Numbered from the stretch's first letter, positions 8,123 to 17,010 are shown. The stretch is 64,000 nucleotides of DNA from Thermohalobaculum sp039816045 (GCA_039816045.1 JBCBYB010000024.1:9014-73013); one strand, 5' to 3'. The notes: generated by a model not told the origin, from the sequence alone. A program made the numbers and translations.

Positions 8123-8249
8123 GGTCCAGCTCCTTGTCTCCTGTGCCTGCCCGAGACATGAGCGCCAGACCGCGTGAGAGGCAAGACCGGACAGCCGCAG
8201 CCCGGGTCACAGCCGGTTACGCTTGATGTCAGGCGGGGCTGAGAGGGGC

Positions 8250-10316
8250 TCAGCGCCCGCTTTTCTTCTTCTTGCGCTTCGGCCCGGGGCGGGGCTCGGG
8301 ATCGTCCCCGTCGCCCGCATCATGCGCGCCGGTGCCCTCGGGCACCTCGGGCGGATCGCCGACATCGCCGTCCTCCGGATCTCCGCCCGCCGCCGCGCCG
8401 CCCGATGCCGCACCGCCCGACGCCTCCGCTTTCTTGTCGGTCTTCTTTTCCGGCTCGCTCCCGCCAGGCTTTTTGCGGAAGCTCTTCCTGATGTTGCCGA
8501 GCAAGTCCACATCCACGCCCTGGCTGCGCATGATCGCATACTGCTGGATGATCGTCAGCGTGTTGTTGGCCGTCCAGTAGATCACGAGACCGACCGAGAA
8601 CTGCCCCAGCATGAACATGAAAACCCAAGGGAGCCAGGCGAAGATCATCTGCTGCGTGGGGTCCGTGGGCGCCGGGTTCAGCTTTTGCTGCAGCCACATG
8701 GTGATGCCCATCAGGATCGGGAACACACCGATCGAGAGCACCGTCAGGAAGACCGGGATATCCCAGGGGAACAGCCCGAACAGCGTCATCCACGAGGACG
8801 GATCCGGTGCCGAGAGATCCTTGATCCACCCGATGAAGGGCGCGTGGCGCATCTCGATGGTGACGAACAGCACCTTGTAGAGCGCGAAGAAGATCGGGAT
8901 CTGCAACAGGATCGGCAAACAGCCCGCGGCCGGGTTCACCTTCTCCTTCTTGTAGAGCGCCATCATCTCCTGCTGCATCTTCTGGCGGTCGTCGCCGCAG
9001 CGCTCCTTTAGCTTCTCCATCTGCGGTTGAAGCTTCTTCATCTTCGACATCGAGACGTAGGATTTGTAGGCGAGCGGGAAGAGCACGATCTTCACGCAGA
9101 CGGTGAGCAGGATGATCGCCCAGCCCATGTTCCCGATGAAGCCATAGAACCAGTGCAGCAGCCAGAAGAACGGCTTGGTGAGGAAGTAGAACCAGCCCCA
9201 GTCCACGCTGTCGACGAAGTTCTGGATGCCGAGGCTCTCCTCATAGTCCGAGATCGCCGCGACCTCCTTAGCGCCGGAGAACAGCCAGGTCTCGACCGAG
9301 GCGCTCTCGCCGGCCGCGACCGAAAGCACTGGCATGCGCATCTCGGTCCGGAACTCGGGCAGGGCACCCTGACGCGCGGGGATCAGCTTGTAGATCGCCT
9401 CGAAGGGCTGTCCCGGCTTCGGCGCAAGGACGCTCATCCAATACTTGTCGGTGAAGCCGAGCCAGCCGTTCTGCTGCACGCCCACGGGCTCCACCAGCCC
9501 GCCTTCGAGCACATTCGAGGGCAGATCGTCGAAGCCGTCCGAGAAGAAGCCACCCTCATAGGTGATCTCGCGGAGCTCGCCATCGGCCAGACCCACGGCG
9601 CCCTCGTGCAGGATGAAGAAGCCCGTGACCTCTGGCATCCCGCGCCGGGCGATGTAGCCATAGGGCGCAAGCGCGACCGGCGCATCGGTGGTGTTCTCGA
9701 CCGACTGCTCGACCGTGAAGAGGTAGCGCTCGTCGACGGAGATCTTGCGGCGGAAGATCAGCCCCGCGCCGTTGTCCCATTCCAGCGTGACCGGCGTCTC
9801 CGGGGTCAGCCGGTCGCCTTCGGCCAGGGTCCAGGGCGTGGAGGGGTTCGGCAGCTCCCCCGGCACCCCGGCCTGGGTCTGCAGCCAGCCATAGACGGCG
9901 TAATAGGGCTCCGGGCCCTGCGTCGGGTTCAGGAGCACCACCGTGTCGGCATCGGGGTCCAGCGTCTCGCGGTAGCGCTCGAGGTGAATGTCGTCGAACC
10001 GCCCGCCGGTCAGCGAGATCGAGCCCGTGACGGAGGGCGTCTCGATCTCCACCCGCTCGGTGCGCAGGAGGGCCGCACTGCGAGGCAAGCCGAGGGTCAG
10101 TCCCGGATCGGCCCCGGTGGCCGCCGCCGTTCCCGCCGCCGTTCCTGCCGCCGTGCCGCCCTCGGCCGGGATGGTGGTGCCGTCGGGTGCTGTCGCAACC
10201 GGCTGAGGCGGTTCGGGCTGTGGCGGCGGGAAGATCGCGTACCAGCCGATCACCACGGCCATCGACAGCGCCACCGCAAGCACGAGGTTGCGGGTTTCTT
10301 CCTTGTCGCCAAACAT
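8250..10316 (-). CDS. yidC: Membrane protein insertase YidC
   Basis: 688 residues, longer than E. coli YidC (548). A first membrane helix (LVLAVALSMAVVIGWYAIF) precedes the large periplasmic beta-domain (about residues 70-390), then the conserved insertase core begins at YFLTKPFFWLLHWFYGFIGN with four further membrane helices. The C-terminal ~75 residues form a long charged, Gly/Glu/Pro-rich tail ending in KKKKSGR, probably a ribosome-contacting extension. The ATG at MFGDKEETRN has AAGGGGA about 9 nt upstream and matches the family N-terminus. The usual upstream partners rpmH and rnpA are absent; a transporter gene lies there instead. Confidence 0.96.
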   Translation of the reverse strand: MFGDKEETRNLVLAVALSMAVVIGWYAIFPPPQPEPPQPVATAPDGTTIPAEGGTAAGTAAGTAAATGADPGLTLGLPRSAALLRTERVEIETPSVTGSISLTGGRFDDIHLERYRETLDPDADTVVLLNPTQGPEPYYAVYGWLQTQAGVPGELPNPSTPWTLAEGDRLTPETPVTLEWDNGAGLIFRRKISVDERYLFTVEQSVENTTDAPVALAPYGYIARRGMPEVTGFFILHEGAVGLADGELREITYEGGFFSDGFDDLPSNVLEGGLVEPVGVQQNGWLGFTDKYWMSVLAPKPGQPFEAIYKLIPARQGALPEFRTEMRMPVLSVAAGESASVETWLFSGAKEVAAISDYEESLGIQNFVDSVDWGWFYFLTKPFFWLLHWFYGFIGNMGWAIILLTVCVKIVLFPLAYKSYVSMSKMKKLQPQMEKLKERCGDDRQKMQQEMMALYKKEKVNPAAGCLPILLQIPIFFALYKVLFVTIEMRHAPFIGWIKDLSAPDPSSWMTLFGLFPWDIPVFLTVLSIGVFPILMGITMWLQQKLNPAPTDPTQQMIFAWLPWVFMFMLGQFSVGLVIYWTANNTLTIIQQYAIMRSQGVDVDLLGNIRKSFRKKPGGSEPEKKTDKKAEASGGAASGGAAAGGDPEDGDVGDPPEVPEGTGAHDAGDGDDPEPRPGPKRKKKKSGR

Positions 10317-10500
10317 GCGCGCACAGTCCCCTTCGCCAGCACGGGGACCACCCCGCCCGCCGCTCACCTATGCCGTCTCGCCCCCCCTGTCAAAGGGGGG
10401 ATGGGATGGCCCGCCCGGTTCGAGCGGCGTCCCTGTCAGGAAGACACCCGCTGGCGGCGTGTGGCGTTAAGCGGCCCGGCCCCGTGACCGGGCCAAAAGC

Positions 10501-11778
10501 TCAGCAGCGGCGGCGCTGGATGCCGGTCTTCTCGGCGAAGGCTTCGGCGTCACGTCGGATGATCGCATCGATGGCCGGGTTGTTCGGGCGGTAGAAATCG
10601 CTGATCTGCTTGAACTTGCGCAGGCCCTTGTTCCACTGGACGACCGCCACCTGGCCCGGGCCCACATGATCCCGGCAGCTGATCCGGATCGGCGGCACGA
10701 AGCCACCCATGCCAAGCTCCTCCAGCCGCTCGGCCGAGACGTCCAGCGCCTCATAGCCGTCGCGCATCATCGCCGGCGTGATTGCCGTGGTGTTGTGGAT
10801 CTCCATCGCCTTGCGCGCAGCCTCGGAGGCGAAGATCGCCGCCACCACGCCGCGGTTGTAGAGCGCCGTCCCGATATTGTTCATGTCGCCGGCCGCCTTG
10901 CCGCCGAAATAGACATACTCGTTCAGGTCGTTGAAGATCTCGAAGCTGTGGCCATAGGCATGGAAGGTGACGGCCTTGTAGCCGTGCGCAATCTTCTGGC
11001 GCCTCGGCATGTCGCCGCTGGAGGCCGACCACCAGACGCCGATGATGCGGTCCATCGGATAGTCGATGCGCGCGGCCTCGCCAATGGCGGTGGGGTTCAT
11101 GATGCCCCAGCCCCACAGCAGCAGGTAGTCCGGCTTGTCTGAGGCGATCTTGTCCCAGGTCTCGGCCTGCTCCTCGCCCGGATGATCCACCGGGTAGAGC
11201 GTGACCTCGAAGCCCTCGGTCGCCTGCATCTCCTCGAGCAGCGGGATCGGCGATTTGCCATAGGAGGAGTTGTGGTGCACGAGCCCGATCCGCTTGCCCC
11301 GCAGCGTCCCCTCGACCTCGCGGATATGGGCGAGCTGGCCATAGGTCGCGTGCAGGTAATGCGCCGGGAAGTTAAAGGCGTGGCTGAAGTAAGAGCCGTC
11401 CGCCGCCCCCGAGACCCCATAGCCCATAGTGTGGACGGGAATGTTGTCGACCACCGATTTCGGCAGCACGCCGATGGTCACGCCCGTCGACCAGGGCTGC
11501 ACCACGACCGAGCCGGCCGATTTCGCCTCTTCGTAGCAGGCGACCCCCCGGTCCGTGTTGTACCCAAACTCGCACTCCAAGAGCTTCACCGGCACACCGT
11601 TGATGCCGCCATCACGCTCGTTCAGAAGCGTGAAGTAGTCCGCATAACCATCGGCCAGATCGGTGCCCCCGCCGGCATAAGGCCCTTCGCGGTACACCAG
11701 AGACATTACGACGACCTCAGCGGCCGCCGCTGCCGCGCCGAGCCATAACAGGCCCGCGGCAAACGCGTATTTCAGCAT
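10501..11778 (-). CDS. ABC transporter periplasmic binding protein 2 (branched-chain amino acid type)
   Basis: 425 residues with a Sec signal peptide (MLKYAFAAGLLWLGAAAAAA, cleaved near AAA-EVV). The type I periplasmic binding fold starts VVVMSLVYREGPYAGGG. It is a clear paralog of the binding protein 2.4 kb upstream: both carry GYADYFTLLNERDGGI, a GYNT..GV.CYE motif, YHNS.YGK or HHNS.YGK, and a C-terminal Cys. The ligand is not readable from the sequence. It is the last gene of the transporter cluster, 41 bp after LivF. The presence of two binding proteins suggests that one membrane complex serves two related ligands. Confidence 0.92.
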   Translation of the reverse strand: MLKYAFAAGLLWLGAAAAAAEVVVMSLVYREGPYAGGGTDLADGYADYFTLLNERDGGINGVPVKLLECEFGYNTDRGVACYEEAKSAGSVVVQPWSTGVTIGVLPKSVVDNIPVHTMGYGVSGAADGSYFSHAFNFPAHYLHATYGQLAHIREVEGTLRGKRIGLVHHNSSYGKSPIPLLEEMQATEGFEVTLYPVDHPGEEQAETWDKIASDKPDYLLLWGWGIMNPTAIGEAARIDYPMDRIIGVWWSASSGDMPRRQKIAHGYKAVTFHAYGHSFEIFNDLNEYVYFGGKAAGDMNNIGTALYNRGVVAAIFASEAARKAMEIHNTTAITPAMMRDGYEALDVSAERLEELGMGGFVPPIRISCRDHVGPGQVAVVQWNKGLRKFKQISDFYRPNNPAIDAIIRRDAEAFAEKTGIQRRRC

Positions 11779-11819
11779 GATCACCCCCCACACACACTGT
11801 CACAACGCACGCAGCGTCG

Positions 11820-12647
11820 TCAGCTCAACCACCTCTTGCGACGCCGGTAAGAACGCACTTCGCGGAACGATTTACGCCCTTCCTCGGACATGCCCAGATA
11901 GAACTCCTTGACGTCCGGGTTCTCACGCAGCTCGGACGCCACCCCATCCATTACCACACGACCGTTTTCCAACAAATACCCGTAATGGGCGTATCGGAGG
12001 GCAATATTGGTGTTCTGTTCCGCCAAGAGGAAGGACACGCCCTCTTCTTCATTCAGACGTTTTACGATCTCGAAGATCTCTTCGACCAGCTGCGGCGCGA
12101 GGCCCATCGAGGGCTCGTCGAGCAGGATGGTCTCGGGCCGGCTCATCAGCGCGCGGCCGATGGCGCACATCTGCTGCTCGCCGCCCGAGGTGTAGCCCGC
12201 CTGGGATTTGCGGCGCTCCTTGAGGCGGGGAAAGTAGGTGTAGACCATCTCGAGATCGGCGGCGACTTTGCGGCCCCCGTCCCGGCGGGTATAGGCGCCG
12301 GTCAGCAGGTTCTCCTCGACGGTCAGGTGCTCGAAGCAATGGCGCCCTTCCATCACCTGGATGACGCCGCGGCGCACGAGTTGCGCGGGGCCGAGCGCGT
12401 CGATCGGCTCGCCCCGGTATTTGATGGCGCCCTTGGTGACCTTGCCGCGCTCGCTCTCCAGCAGGTTGGAGATGGCGCGCAGCGTCGTGGTCTTGCCCGC
12501 GCCGTTGCCGCCGAGGAGCGCGACGATGCCGCCCTTCGGCACAGTGAGCGAGACGCCCTTCAGCACGAGGATCACATGGTTGTAGATCACCTCGATGTTG
12601 TTCACATCGACGAGGGTTTCCTGTTGAGGCTCAGGGGCGACGCTCAT
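11820..12647 (-). CDS. ABC transporter ATPase, LivF type
   Basis: 275 residues. Walker A is GGNGAGKTT, the signature reads TSGGEQQ, and Walker B is ILLDEP followed by the D-loop SMGLAPQ, all typical of LivF. The last 30 residues (KSFREVRSYRRRKRWLS) form a very basic tail not found in ordinary LivF. It starts 3 nt after the stop of the 58-residue membrane protein (TAA-CCC-ATG), so translation is probably coupled. Confidence 0.93.
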   Translation of the reverse strand: MSVAPEPQQETLVDVNNIEVIYNHVILVLKGVSLTVPKGGIVALLGGNGAGKTTTLRAISNLLESERGKVTKGAIKYRGEPIDALGPAQLVRRGVIQVMEGRHCFEHLTVEENLLTGAYTRRDGGRKVAADLEMVYTYFPRLKERRKSQAGYTSGGEQQMCAIGRALMSRPETILLDEPSMGLAPQLVEEIFEIVKRLNEEEGVSFLLAEQNTNIALRYAHYGYLLENGRVVMDGVASELRENPDVKEFYLGMSEEGRKSFREVRSYRRRKRWLS

Positions 12648-12650
12648 GGG

Positions 12651-12827
12651 TTAGGCCGCCTCGCGCAGGGGTTCCGGGGCGGTCTGGCGTTGGGCCTCGG
12701 CAGCAGCGCGCGCCTCACGGGCCTCTCGCGCGGCTTTGGTGGCCCGCTGCGAGGCATAGACCAGAAGGGCGAAGGCGCCGAGCTTGGCAATCACGAGGCC
12801 GATGCCGGCGGCGGAGGTCGGGTCCAT
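12651..12827 (-). CDS. 58-residue single-span membrane protein in the transporter operon
   Basis: A small gene between binding protein 1 and LivF. After MDPTSAAG comes one hydrophobic helix (IGLVIAKLGAFALLVYAS, residues about 9-26), then an Arg/Ala/Glu-rich helical tail (RATKAAREAREARAAAEAQR) likely cytoplasmic. AGGAG lies 8 nt before the ATG and the stop is 3 nt from the LivF start, so it looks translated and coupled. I do not recognise a family. It may be an accessory subunit of the permease. Confidence 0.75.
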   Translation of the reverse strand: MDPTSAAGIGLVIAKLGAFALLVYASQRATKAAREAREARAAAEAQRQTAPEPLREAA

Positions 12828-12848
12828 GGGCGGTCTCCTGGGGTTGGT

Positions 12849-12875
12849 GGGGGCGCCCGGCCGGCGGCCGCCCCC
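12849..12875 (-). other. GC-rich stem-loop after binding protein 1
   Basis: GGGGGCGCCCGG (12849-12860) pairs, with one mismatch, to CGGCCGCCCCC (ending 12875). It sits between the binding protein stop and the next gene and has no T-tract. Such hairpins often stabilise the upstream mRNA so that the binding protein is made in excess over the membrane parts; that role is inferred. Confidence 0.45.
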
Positions 12876-12895
12876 GTTGTCTTTGCGTCAGACGC

Positions 12896-14173
12896 TCAGC
12901 AGCGCGGCGACAGCCCGGCCTCGCTCGCGAAGGCGGCACTGTCCTCCTCGATCAGCGGGTCGACAACCTGACGGTCGGCCGCGATGAACGGGGTGATCAG
13001 CGACCAGGTCTTGGAGCCCGCATCCCACTGCTGGATCGCGCCGAGGCCCGGAGGACCGTGGTTCTCGCAGCTCACATCGAAGGTCGGCATGAACTCGGGC
13101 AGGCCGTTCGCGGCGAGCACCTCTTCGGTGACCGAGAGCGCCTCCATCCCGTCCCGCATCATCGCGGGCGTGATCTCGGCGGTGCCGTGGATCTCCTGCG
13201 CCTTCTTCGCCGCCTCGGCCGCCAGCATCGCTGCCATCATGCCGCGGTTGTAGAGCACCGTGCCGTACTGGTCGCCGGCGCCCGCCGACAGGCCCTTGTC
13301 ATAGACGTGGGTCTTCAGGTCCGCATAGATCGGGAAGCCGTCACCGACACCGTGCATGGCGATCGCCTTGTAGCCATCCGCGGCATCACCTGCCGGCAGC
13401 ACGTCGGTCTCGGCCGCCGACCACCAGACGCCGATGAACTTGTCCATCGGGAAGCGGATCGACGCGGCCTCCTTGACGGCAACCTGGTTCATCACGCCCC
13501 AGCCCCACATGATCACATAGTCCGGGCGCTCTTTGCGAACCTGCAGCCAGGTCGCCTTCTGCTCCTGACCCGGATGGTCGACCGGCAGCAGCATCAGCTC
13601 GAACTCATGCTTCTTCGAGAGCTCTTCCAGCGTGCGGATCGGCTCCTTGCCATAGGCGGAGTTGTGATAGACCAGCGCGAGCTTGCGGCCGTTCAGCGTC
13701 TTGCCGCCTTCCTGGTTCATTATGTGCTTGACGATGATCGAGGCGGCATCCCAGTAGGTGCCCGGGTAGTTGAACACCCACTCGAAGATCTTGCCGTTGG
13801 CGGCCGAGGTCCGGCCATAGCCCATGGTGTGCAGCGGAATGCCGTCCGCCGTCGCTTTGGGGATCAGCTGATAGGTGATGCCCGTCGAGAGCGGCTGATA
13901 GACAAGGCTGCCCTCGCCCTTGGTGCTCTCATAGCACTCCACCCCCTTGGTGGTGTTGTAGCCGGTCTCACACTCCAGCAGCCGTGCCTCGACCCCGCCG
14001 ATACCGCCATCGCGCTCGTTCAGGAGCGTGAAATAGTCGGCATAGCCGTCGGCGAAGGGGATGCCGTTCGGCGCATAGGGCCCGGTGCGGTAGCTGAGCG
14101 ACGGGAACACGAGATCCGCCATCGCGGGTGTCGCGATCGCCGCTGCAATGGCTGCGGCCAAGAGTCTCTTCAT
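12896..14173 (-). CDS. ABC transporter periplasmic binding protein 1 (branched-chain amino acid type)
   Basis: 425 residues with a Sec signal peptide (MKRLLAAAIAAAIATPAMA, cleaved before DLVFPSL). The periplasmic binding fold of the Leu/Ile/Val type shares with its paralog downstream the opening LSYRTGPYAPNG and GYADYFTLLNERDGGI, internal cysteines near ECETGYNT and VECYE, VSCENHG near the end, and a terminal Cys (LSPRC). It follows LivM by 36 bp, with a GC-rich stem-loop after its stop. An amino acid need not be the ligand; the operon's first gene suggests a carboxylic acid. Confidence 0.94.
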   Translation of the reverse strand: MKRLLAAAIAAAIATPAMADLVFPSLSYRTGPYAPNGIPFADGYADYFTLLNERDGGIGGVEARLLECETGYNTTKGVECYESTKGEGSLVYQPLSTGITYQLIPKATADGIPLHTMGYGRTSAANGKIFEWVFNYPGTYWDAASIIVKHIMNQEGGKTLNGRKLALVYHNSAYGKEPIRTLEELSKKHEFELMLLPVDHPGQEQKATWLQVRKERPDYVIMWGWGVMNQVAVKEAASIRFPMDKFIGVWWSAAETDVLPAGDAADGYKAIAMHGVGDGFPIYADLKTHVYDKGLSAGAGDQYGTVLYNRGMMAAMLAAEAAKKAQEIHGTAEITPAMMRDGMEALSVTEEVLAANGLPEFMPTFDVSCENHGPPGLGAIQQWDAGSKTWSLITPFIAADRQVVDPLIEEDSAAFASEAGLSPRC

Positions 14174-14209
14174 GGATAGTTCTCCCTGGTTGTTGTTCTG
14201 TGTACGACC

Positions 14210-15334
14210 CTAATGGGGGAAGGGCCAAAGGCGAAGCTTCTCTTTCACGGTGCGCCAAAGCGCAGCGATCCCGTGCGGCTCCTTGATGAGGAAAAAGATG
14301 ATCAAGGCGCCCACGGTCATGATCTGGAGGTGTTCGGCGATGTCGGTCGGCCAACCGAGCAGCCCGACAAAGAGGTTCTTGAACAGCACCGGCAGCAGCA
14401 CGATGAAGGCCGCGCCCACCAGCGAGCCGAAGATCGAGCCGAGCCCGCCGATGATGATCATGAAGAGCACCTCGAAGCTCTGGTCGATGCCGAACGCCTC
14501 CGTCGGCTCGGCCGCGCCCTGCCAGACTGCGAAGTAAAGCGCGCCCGCCAGCCCGATGTAGAACGAGCTGATCGCGAAGGCCGAGAGCTTGGCCGCCAGC
14601 GGGTTCACGCCGATGATCTCGGCGGCGATGTCCATGTCCCGGATCGCCATCCACTGCCGCCCGATCCGCCCGCGCACGAGGTTGCGCGCGACCCAGCCGA
14701 AAATGAACAGCATGGTCAGGCAGAACAGATAGGTCGCCGCGGGATCGGTGTTCGGCCCGGTGATCGCGATGCCGAAGAGATCGGTCTCGACCGAGGTGAT
14801 CTGCCCGGTGGCGGAGTAGTTGTAGGCCCACTCCCATTTGTTGAAGAGCCAGACCAGGAAGAACTGCGCCGCAAGCGTCGCGACCGCCAGGTAAAAGCCC
14901 TTGATCCTGAGGGATGGTAACCCGAACAAGATCCCCACGAAGGCCGCGCACAGCCCGCCCAGGATCGAGGCCGCCAGGATGTTCATCGGCGGCAGCAAGA
15001 GCTCGTAATACTCGCCCCCGCCGAGCGGCAGGTAGATGTCCATCCCCGTCATGAACTTGTAGCAGCCATAGGCGCCCACGGCCATGAAGCCGCCGGTGCC
15101 GAGGCTCACCTGCCCACAATAGCCCGTCAGGATGTTCAGCCCGATGGCCGCCAGCGCATAGCAGAAGAAGGGCAGGAACACCGCCTTCTCCCAATAGGAA
15201 TTGACGAAGAACGGCACCACCAGGAAGGCGATCGCCACCACCCCCCAGAACCGCCAGCGGTCAAAGGCGATGGGAAACGTGGCGTGATCCGCCGCATAGC
15301 TCGTCTTGAACTCACCCGCCTCGCGATAGAACAT
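14210..15334 (-). CDS. ABC transporter permease, LivM type
   Basis: 374 residues with about nine to ten membrane helices. The conserved LivM stretch GYCGQVSLGTGGFMAVGAY and the cytoplasmic coupling region around RIGRQWMAIRDMDIAAEIIG are present. The start MFYREAGEF was chosen because AAGGAG lies 8 nt upstream. Its ATG shares one base with the stop of the 94-residue membrane protein (TGATG), a strong sign of coupled synthesis. A longer hydrophilic loop near residues 160-180 includes KWEWAYNYSATGQ. Confidence 0.94.
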   Translation of the reverse strand: MFYREAGEFKTSYAADHATFPIAFDRWRFWGVVAIAFLVVPFFVNSYWEKAVFLPFFCYALAAIGLNILTGYCGQVSLGTGGFMAVGAYGCYKFMTGMDIYLPLGGGEYYELLLPPMNILAASILGGLCAAFVGILFGLPSLRIKGFYLAVATLAAQFFLVWLFNKWEWAYNYSATGQITSVETDLFGIAITGPNTDPAATYLFCLTMLFIFGWVARNLVRGRIGRQWMAIRDMDIAAEIIGVNPLAAKLSAFAISSFYIGLAGALYFAVWQGAAEPTEAFGIDQSFEVLFMIIIGGLGSIFGSLVGAAFIVLLPVLFKNLFVGLLGWPTDIAEHLQIMTVGALIIFFLIKEPHGIAALWRTVKEKLRLWPFPH

Positions 15335-15618
15335 CAGTGGGTCTCCTTGCGGGTTTGGTAGAGGCGGCGCAGCCAATGCAGCACGCCTCCCATGAATAGA
15401 AAAGCAGCCGGGGTGATGAGAGAGGACAGCGACCGCGTCGCATGCACGACGTAATATGTATCCGTAGGGACCACCGCCTCGGTGGCGTCCATCTGCTCAA
15501 GTGTCTGCAACAACCGCCAGTCGTGCAGGATGAGATGCAGAGCCGCCACCAAAGAGAGTGCGGCCATTGCGAGAAGGACCACCTGCGTCGTCCAATAGAC
15601 GCCATCGAGCACACTCAT
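15334..15618 (-). CDS. 94-residue two-span membrane protein coupled to LivM
   Basis: Two hydrophobic helices (residues about 9-29 and 66-84) flank a central acidic stretch, and the C-terminus is basic (RRLYQTRKETH). GGAGG lies about 7 nt before the ATG. Its stop overlaps the LivM start as TGATG, and the LivM ribosome-binding site is inside this gene. The family is not recognised. Its position and topology match those of the 96-residue protein before LivH, though sequence similarity is not evident. Confidence 0.85.
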   Translation of the reverse strand: MSVLDGVYWTTQVVLLAMAALSLVAALHLILHDWRLLQTLEQMDATEAVVPTDTYYVVHATRSLSSLITPAAFLFMGGVLHWLRRLYQTRKETH

Positions 15619-15708
15619 GGGGTGCCTCCTGCCTCTGCAACGCCCAACCCTTGATCTCGGTTCCCGGGTTGCCCACGTAATCCGTATTGGATGACGAAGG
15701 GGGAAGCG

Positions 15709-16149
15709 ATGTCGATTGCAGACGAAGTCGAAAAACTCGAGCGGTTGCGCGCCGATGGCAGCCTGACGGACGCCGAGTTCGAGGCCGCCAAGAAGAAGCT
15801 CCTCACCAAACCGGCGCCGAAATCGGAGAGCTCAAGTATTTCCTCGGTGCTCTGGGTCCTGGTTGTTGTCGTGGTGGTCGCCGCGGGCGCCGTGCTCTTC
15901 CTGCTGCAAGACATCTCCGAGAGTGTCCGCCTCGCCGCCGGGGGCGCCGGTGTCGTCGCCGCGATCGGGGGCAGCGTCATGGGGATGATGGAGGACGCCT
16001 CGTTCCTCACCATCCTGCTGGTCTCCATCTGCGGCATCGCCATCGCCGCGGTGGCGTTTTTGGCGGTCGCACCGATTGTGCTTCCGGTGGTTTTGGTGGT
16101 CGGGGCCGTCGGAGCGGCCTGGGCCTGGTTCGGGGATCTCACGGGCTAG
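15709..16149 (+). CDS. SHOCT-domain membrane protein
   Basis: 146 residues. A SHOCT motif is at the N-terminus (VEKLERLRADGSLTDAEFEA, residues about 6-25) and is followed by three or four very hydrophobic helices, starting with VLWVLVVVVVVAAGAVLFLL. SHOCT is more often C-terminal and acts as an oligomerisation or membrane-association element. I took the second ATG because AGGGGGA is correctly spaced before it; the first, 18 nt upstream, has none. It is the only plus-strand gene within the transporter cluster, and its stop overlaps the VOC gene's stop by 4 bp. Confidence 0.82.
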   Translation: MSIADEVEKLERLRADGSLTDAEFEAAKKKLLTKPAPKSESSSISSVLWVLVVVVVVAAGAVLFLLQDISESVRLAAGGAGVVAAIGGSVMGMMEDASFLTILLVSICGIAIAAVAFLAVAPIVLPVVLVVGAVGAAWAWFGDLTG

Positions 16150-16931
16150 CTCTCCCAAACCGGCGCCTGGCCGGGGAAATCGGCGCTCTGCGGCTTCACC
16201 AAGCAAAAGCGCTGGCCGGTGGGCGCCTCCATCACAATCCAGCGCTTGACCCGGGCCACACGGCTGCATCCAATCGCGCGCAACCGACGCTCTTCAGCCT
16301 CCTGGTCGTCGGTTTCGAGATCGATGTGCACGCGCGGCTCGTGCTCCACCGACTGGAGGAGCAGCTTCGGATAGCCCCGGCGCTCCGCAAGCACGGCGTA
16401 TTTCCCATCCGCATCGACCGCGCCGGAGACCCCGAGTGCGGCCGCCCAGAACGACGTCGCAGGGCCGAGATCGTCGGTCTGGCAGTCGATCACCAACACG
16501 CCGAGACGCGAGCGATGGGTTCGCACGCCTGGCTCGACTTGCGCGTGAGGTGTCGCCGCCGGCGCATCATCCCACGGCACGACACAAAAGCCATGGCCCG
16601 TCGGCGCACGCATCACCACCCAGTCCTCGATGGCCGCGGTCTGCGTGGCGCCCAGCCGCTCGAGCCGGGAGACCTCCGCCGCCACATCCTCCGCCTCGAT
16701 GTCGAGATGGACGCGCGGTGTGTGCGAGACCCGCTGCACCTCGACCGTCAGCCCTTCCGCGTTCCAGAGCACACCTTCCGGAGACCCCTCAAGCCGCCCG
16801 AGCCGCATGAAGGTCTCGCCGCCCGGGGTCGCCTCCATCCCCAGCGCGTACGCCCAGAACCGCGCCGCCTCCGGCAGATCGGTGGTCTGGCAGTCGATGC
16901 TGATCCCGCCGAGCCGCGTGCGTCCCGTCAT
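16146..16931 (-). CDS. Two-domain VOC (glyoxalase-like) protein
   Basis: 261 residues made of two tandem vicinal-oxygen-chelate domains of about 120 residues. Each contains an IDCQT-x-DL..FWA opening (residues about 12 and 148), a P-R-VH-D segment and a closing APTG..FC.V motif. The repeats are similar enough to be an internal duplication. The best-conserved features are those of glyoxalase-like domain families rather than glyoxalase I itself, so the substrate is unknown. GGAGG precedes the ATG by about 9 nt. Its leader contains five copies of GCGATAT, just after the livH-like stop. Confidence 0.88.
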   Translation of the reverse strand: MTGRTRLGGISIDCQTTDLPEAARFWAYALGMEATPGGETFMRLGRLEGSPEGVLWNAEGLTVEVQRVSHTPRVHLDIEAEDVAAEVSRLERLGATQTAAIEDWVVMRAPTGHGFCVVPWDDAPAATPHAQVEPGVRTHRSRLGVLVIDCQTDDLGPATSFWAAALGVSGAVDADGKYAVLAERRGYPKLLLQSVEHEPRVHIDLETDDQEAEERRLRAIGCSRVARVKRWIVMEAPTGQRFCLVKPQSADFPGQAPVWES

Positions 16932-16956
16932 GCGACAGCCCTCCGGAGCGGGCGCA

Positions 16957-17009
16957 ATATCGCTGATATCGCACCGATATCGCGCAGGAATATCGCAGCT
17001 GGATATCGC
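16957..17009. repeat. Array of five ATATCGC direct repeats upstream of the VOC gene
   Basis: ATATCGC occurs at 16957, 16966, 16977, 16990 and 17003, a start-to-start spacing of 9, 11, 13 and 13 bp, in 53 bp. On the VOC coding strand the unit is GCGATAT, several copies extended to TGCGATATC. The array lies between the livH-like stop and the VOC ribosome-binding site. It could be an operator array; no other copies were noticed in the window. Confidence 0.75.
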
Positions 17010-17010
17010 A

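Noticed and set aside
9027..10487. A 486-codon plus-strand open frame
   Set aside because: Antisense to yidC, whose family assignment is secure.
10473..10494. Hairpin GGCCCGG/CCGGGCC after binding protein 2 as a terminator
   Set aside because: On the minus strand the T-run precedes the stem rather than following it, so it does not meet the intrinsic terminator pattern.
15709..16931. VOC and SHOCT genes as parts of the transporter
   Set aside because: They face different directions, the VOC gene has its own leader with repeats, and neither shows a link to transport; they look like an insertion between the livH- and livM-like halves.
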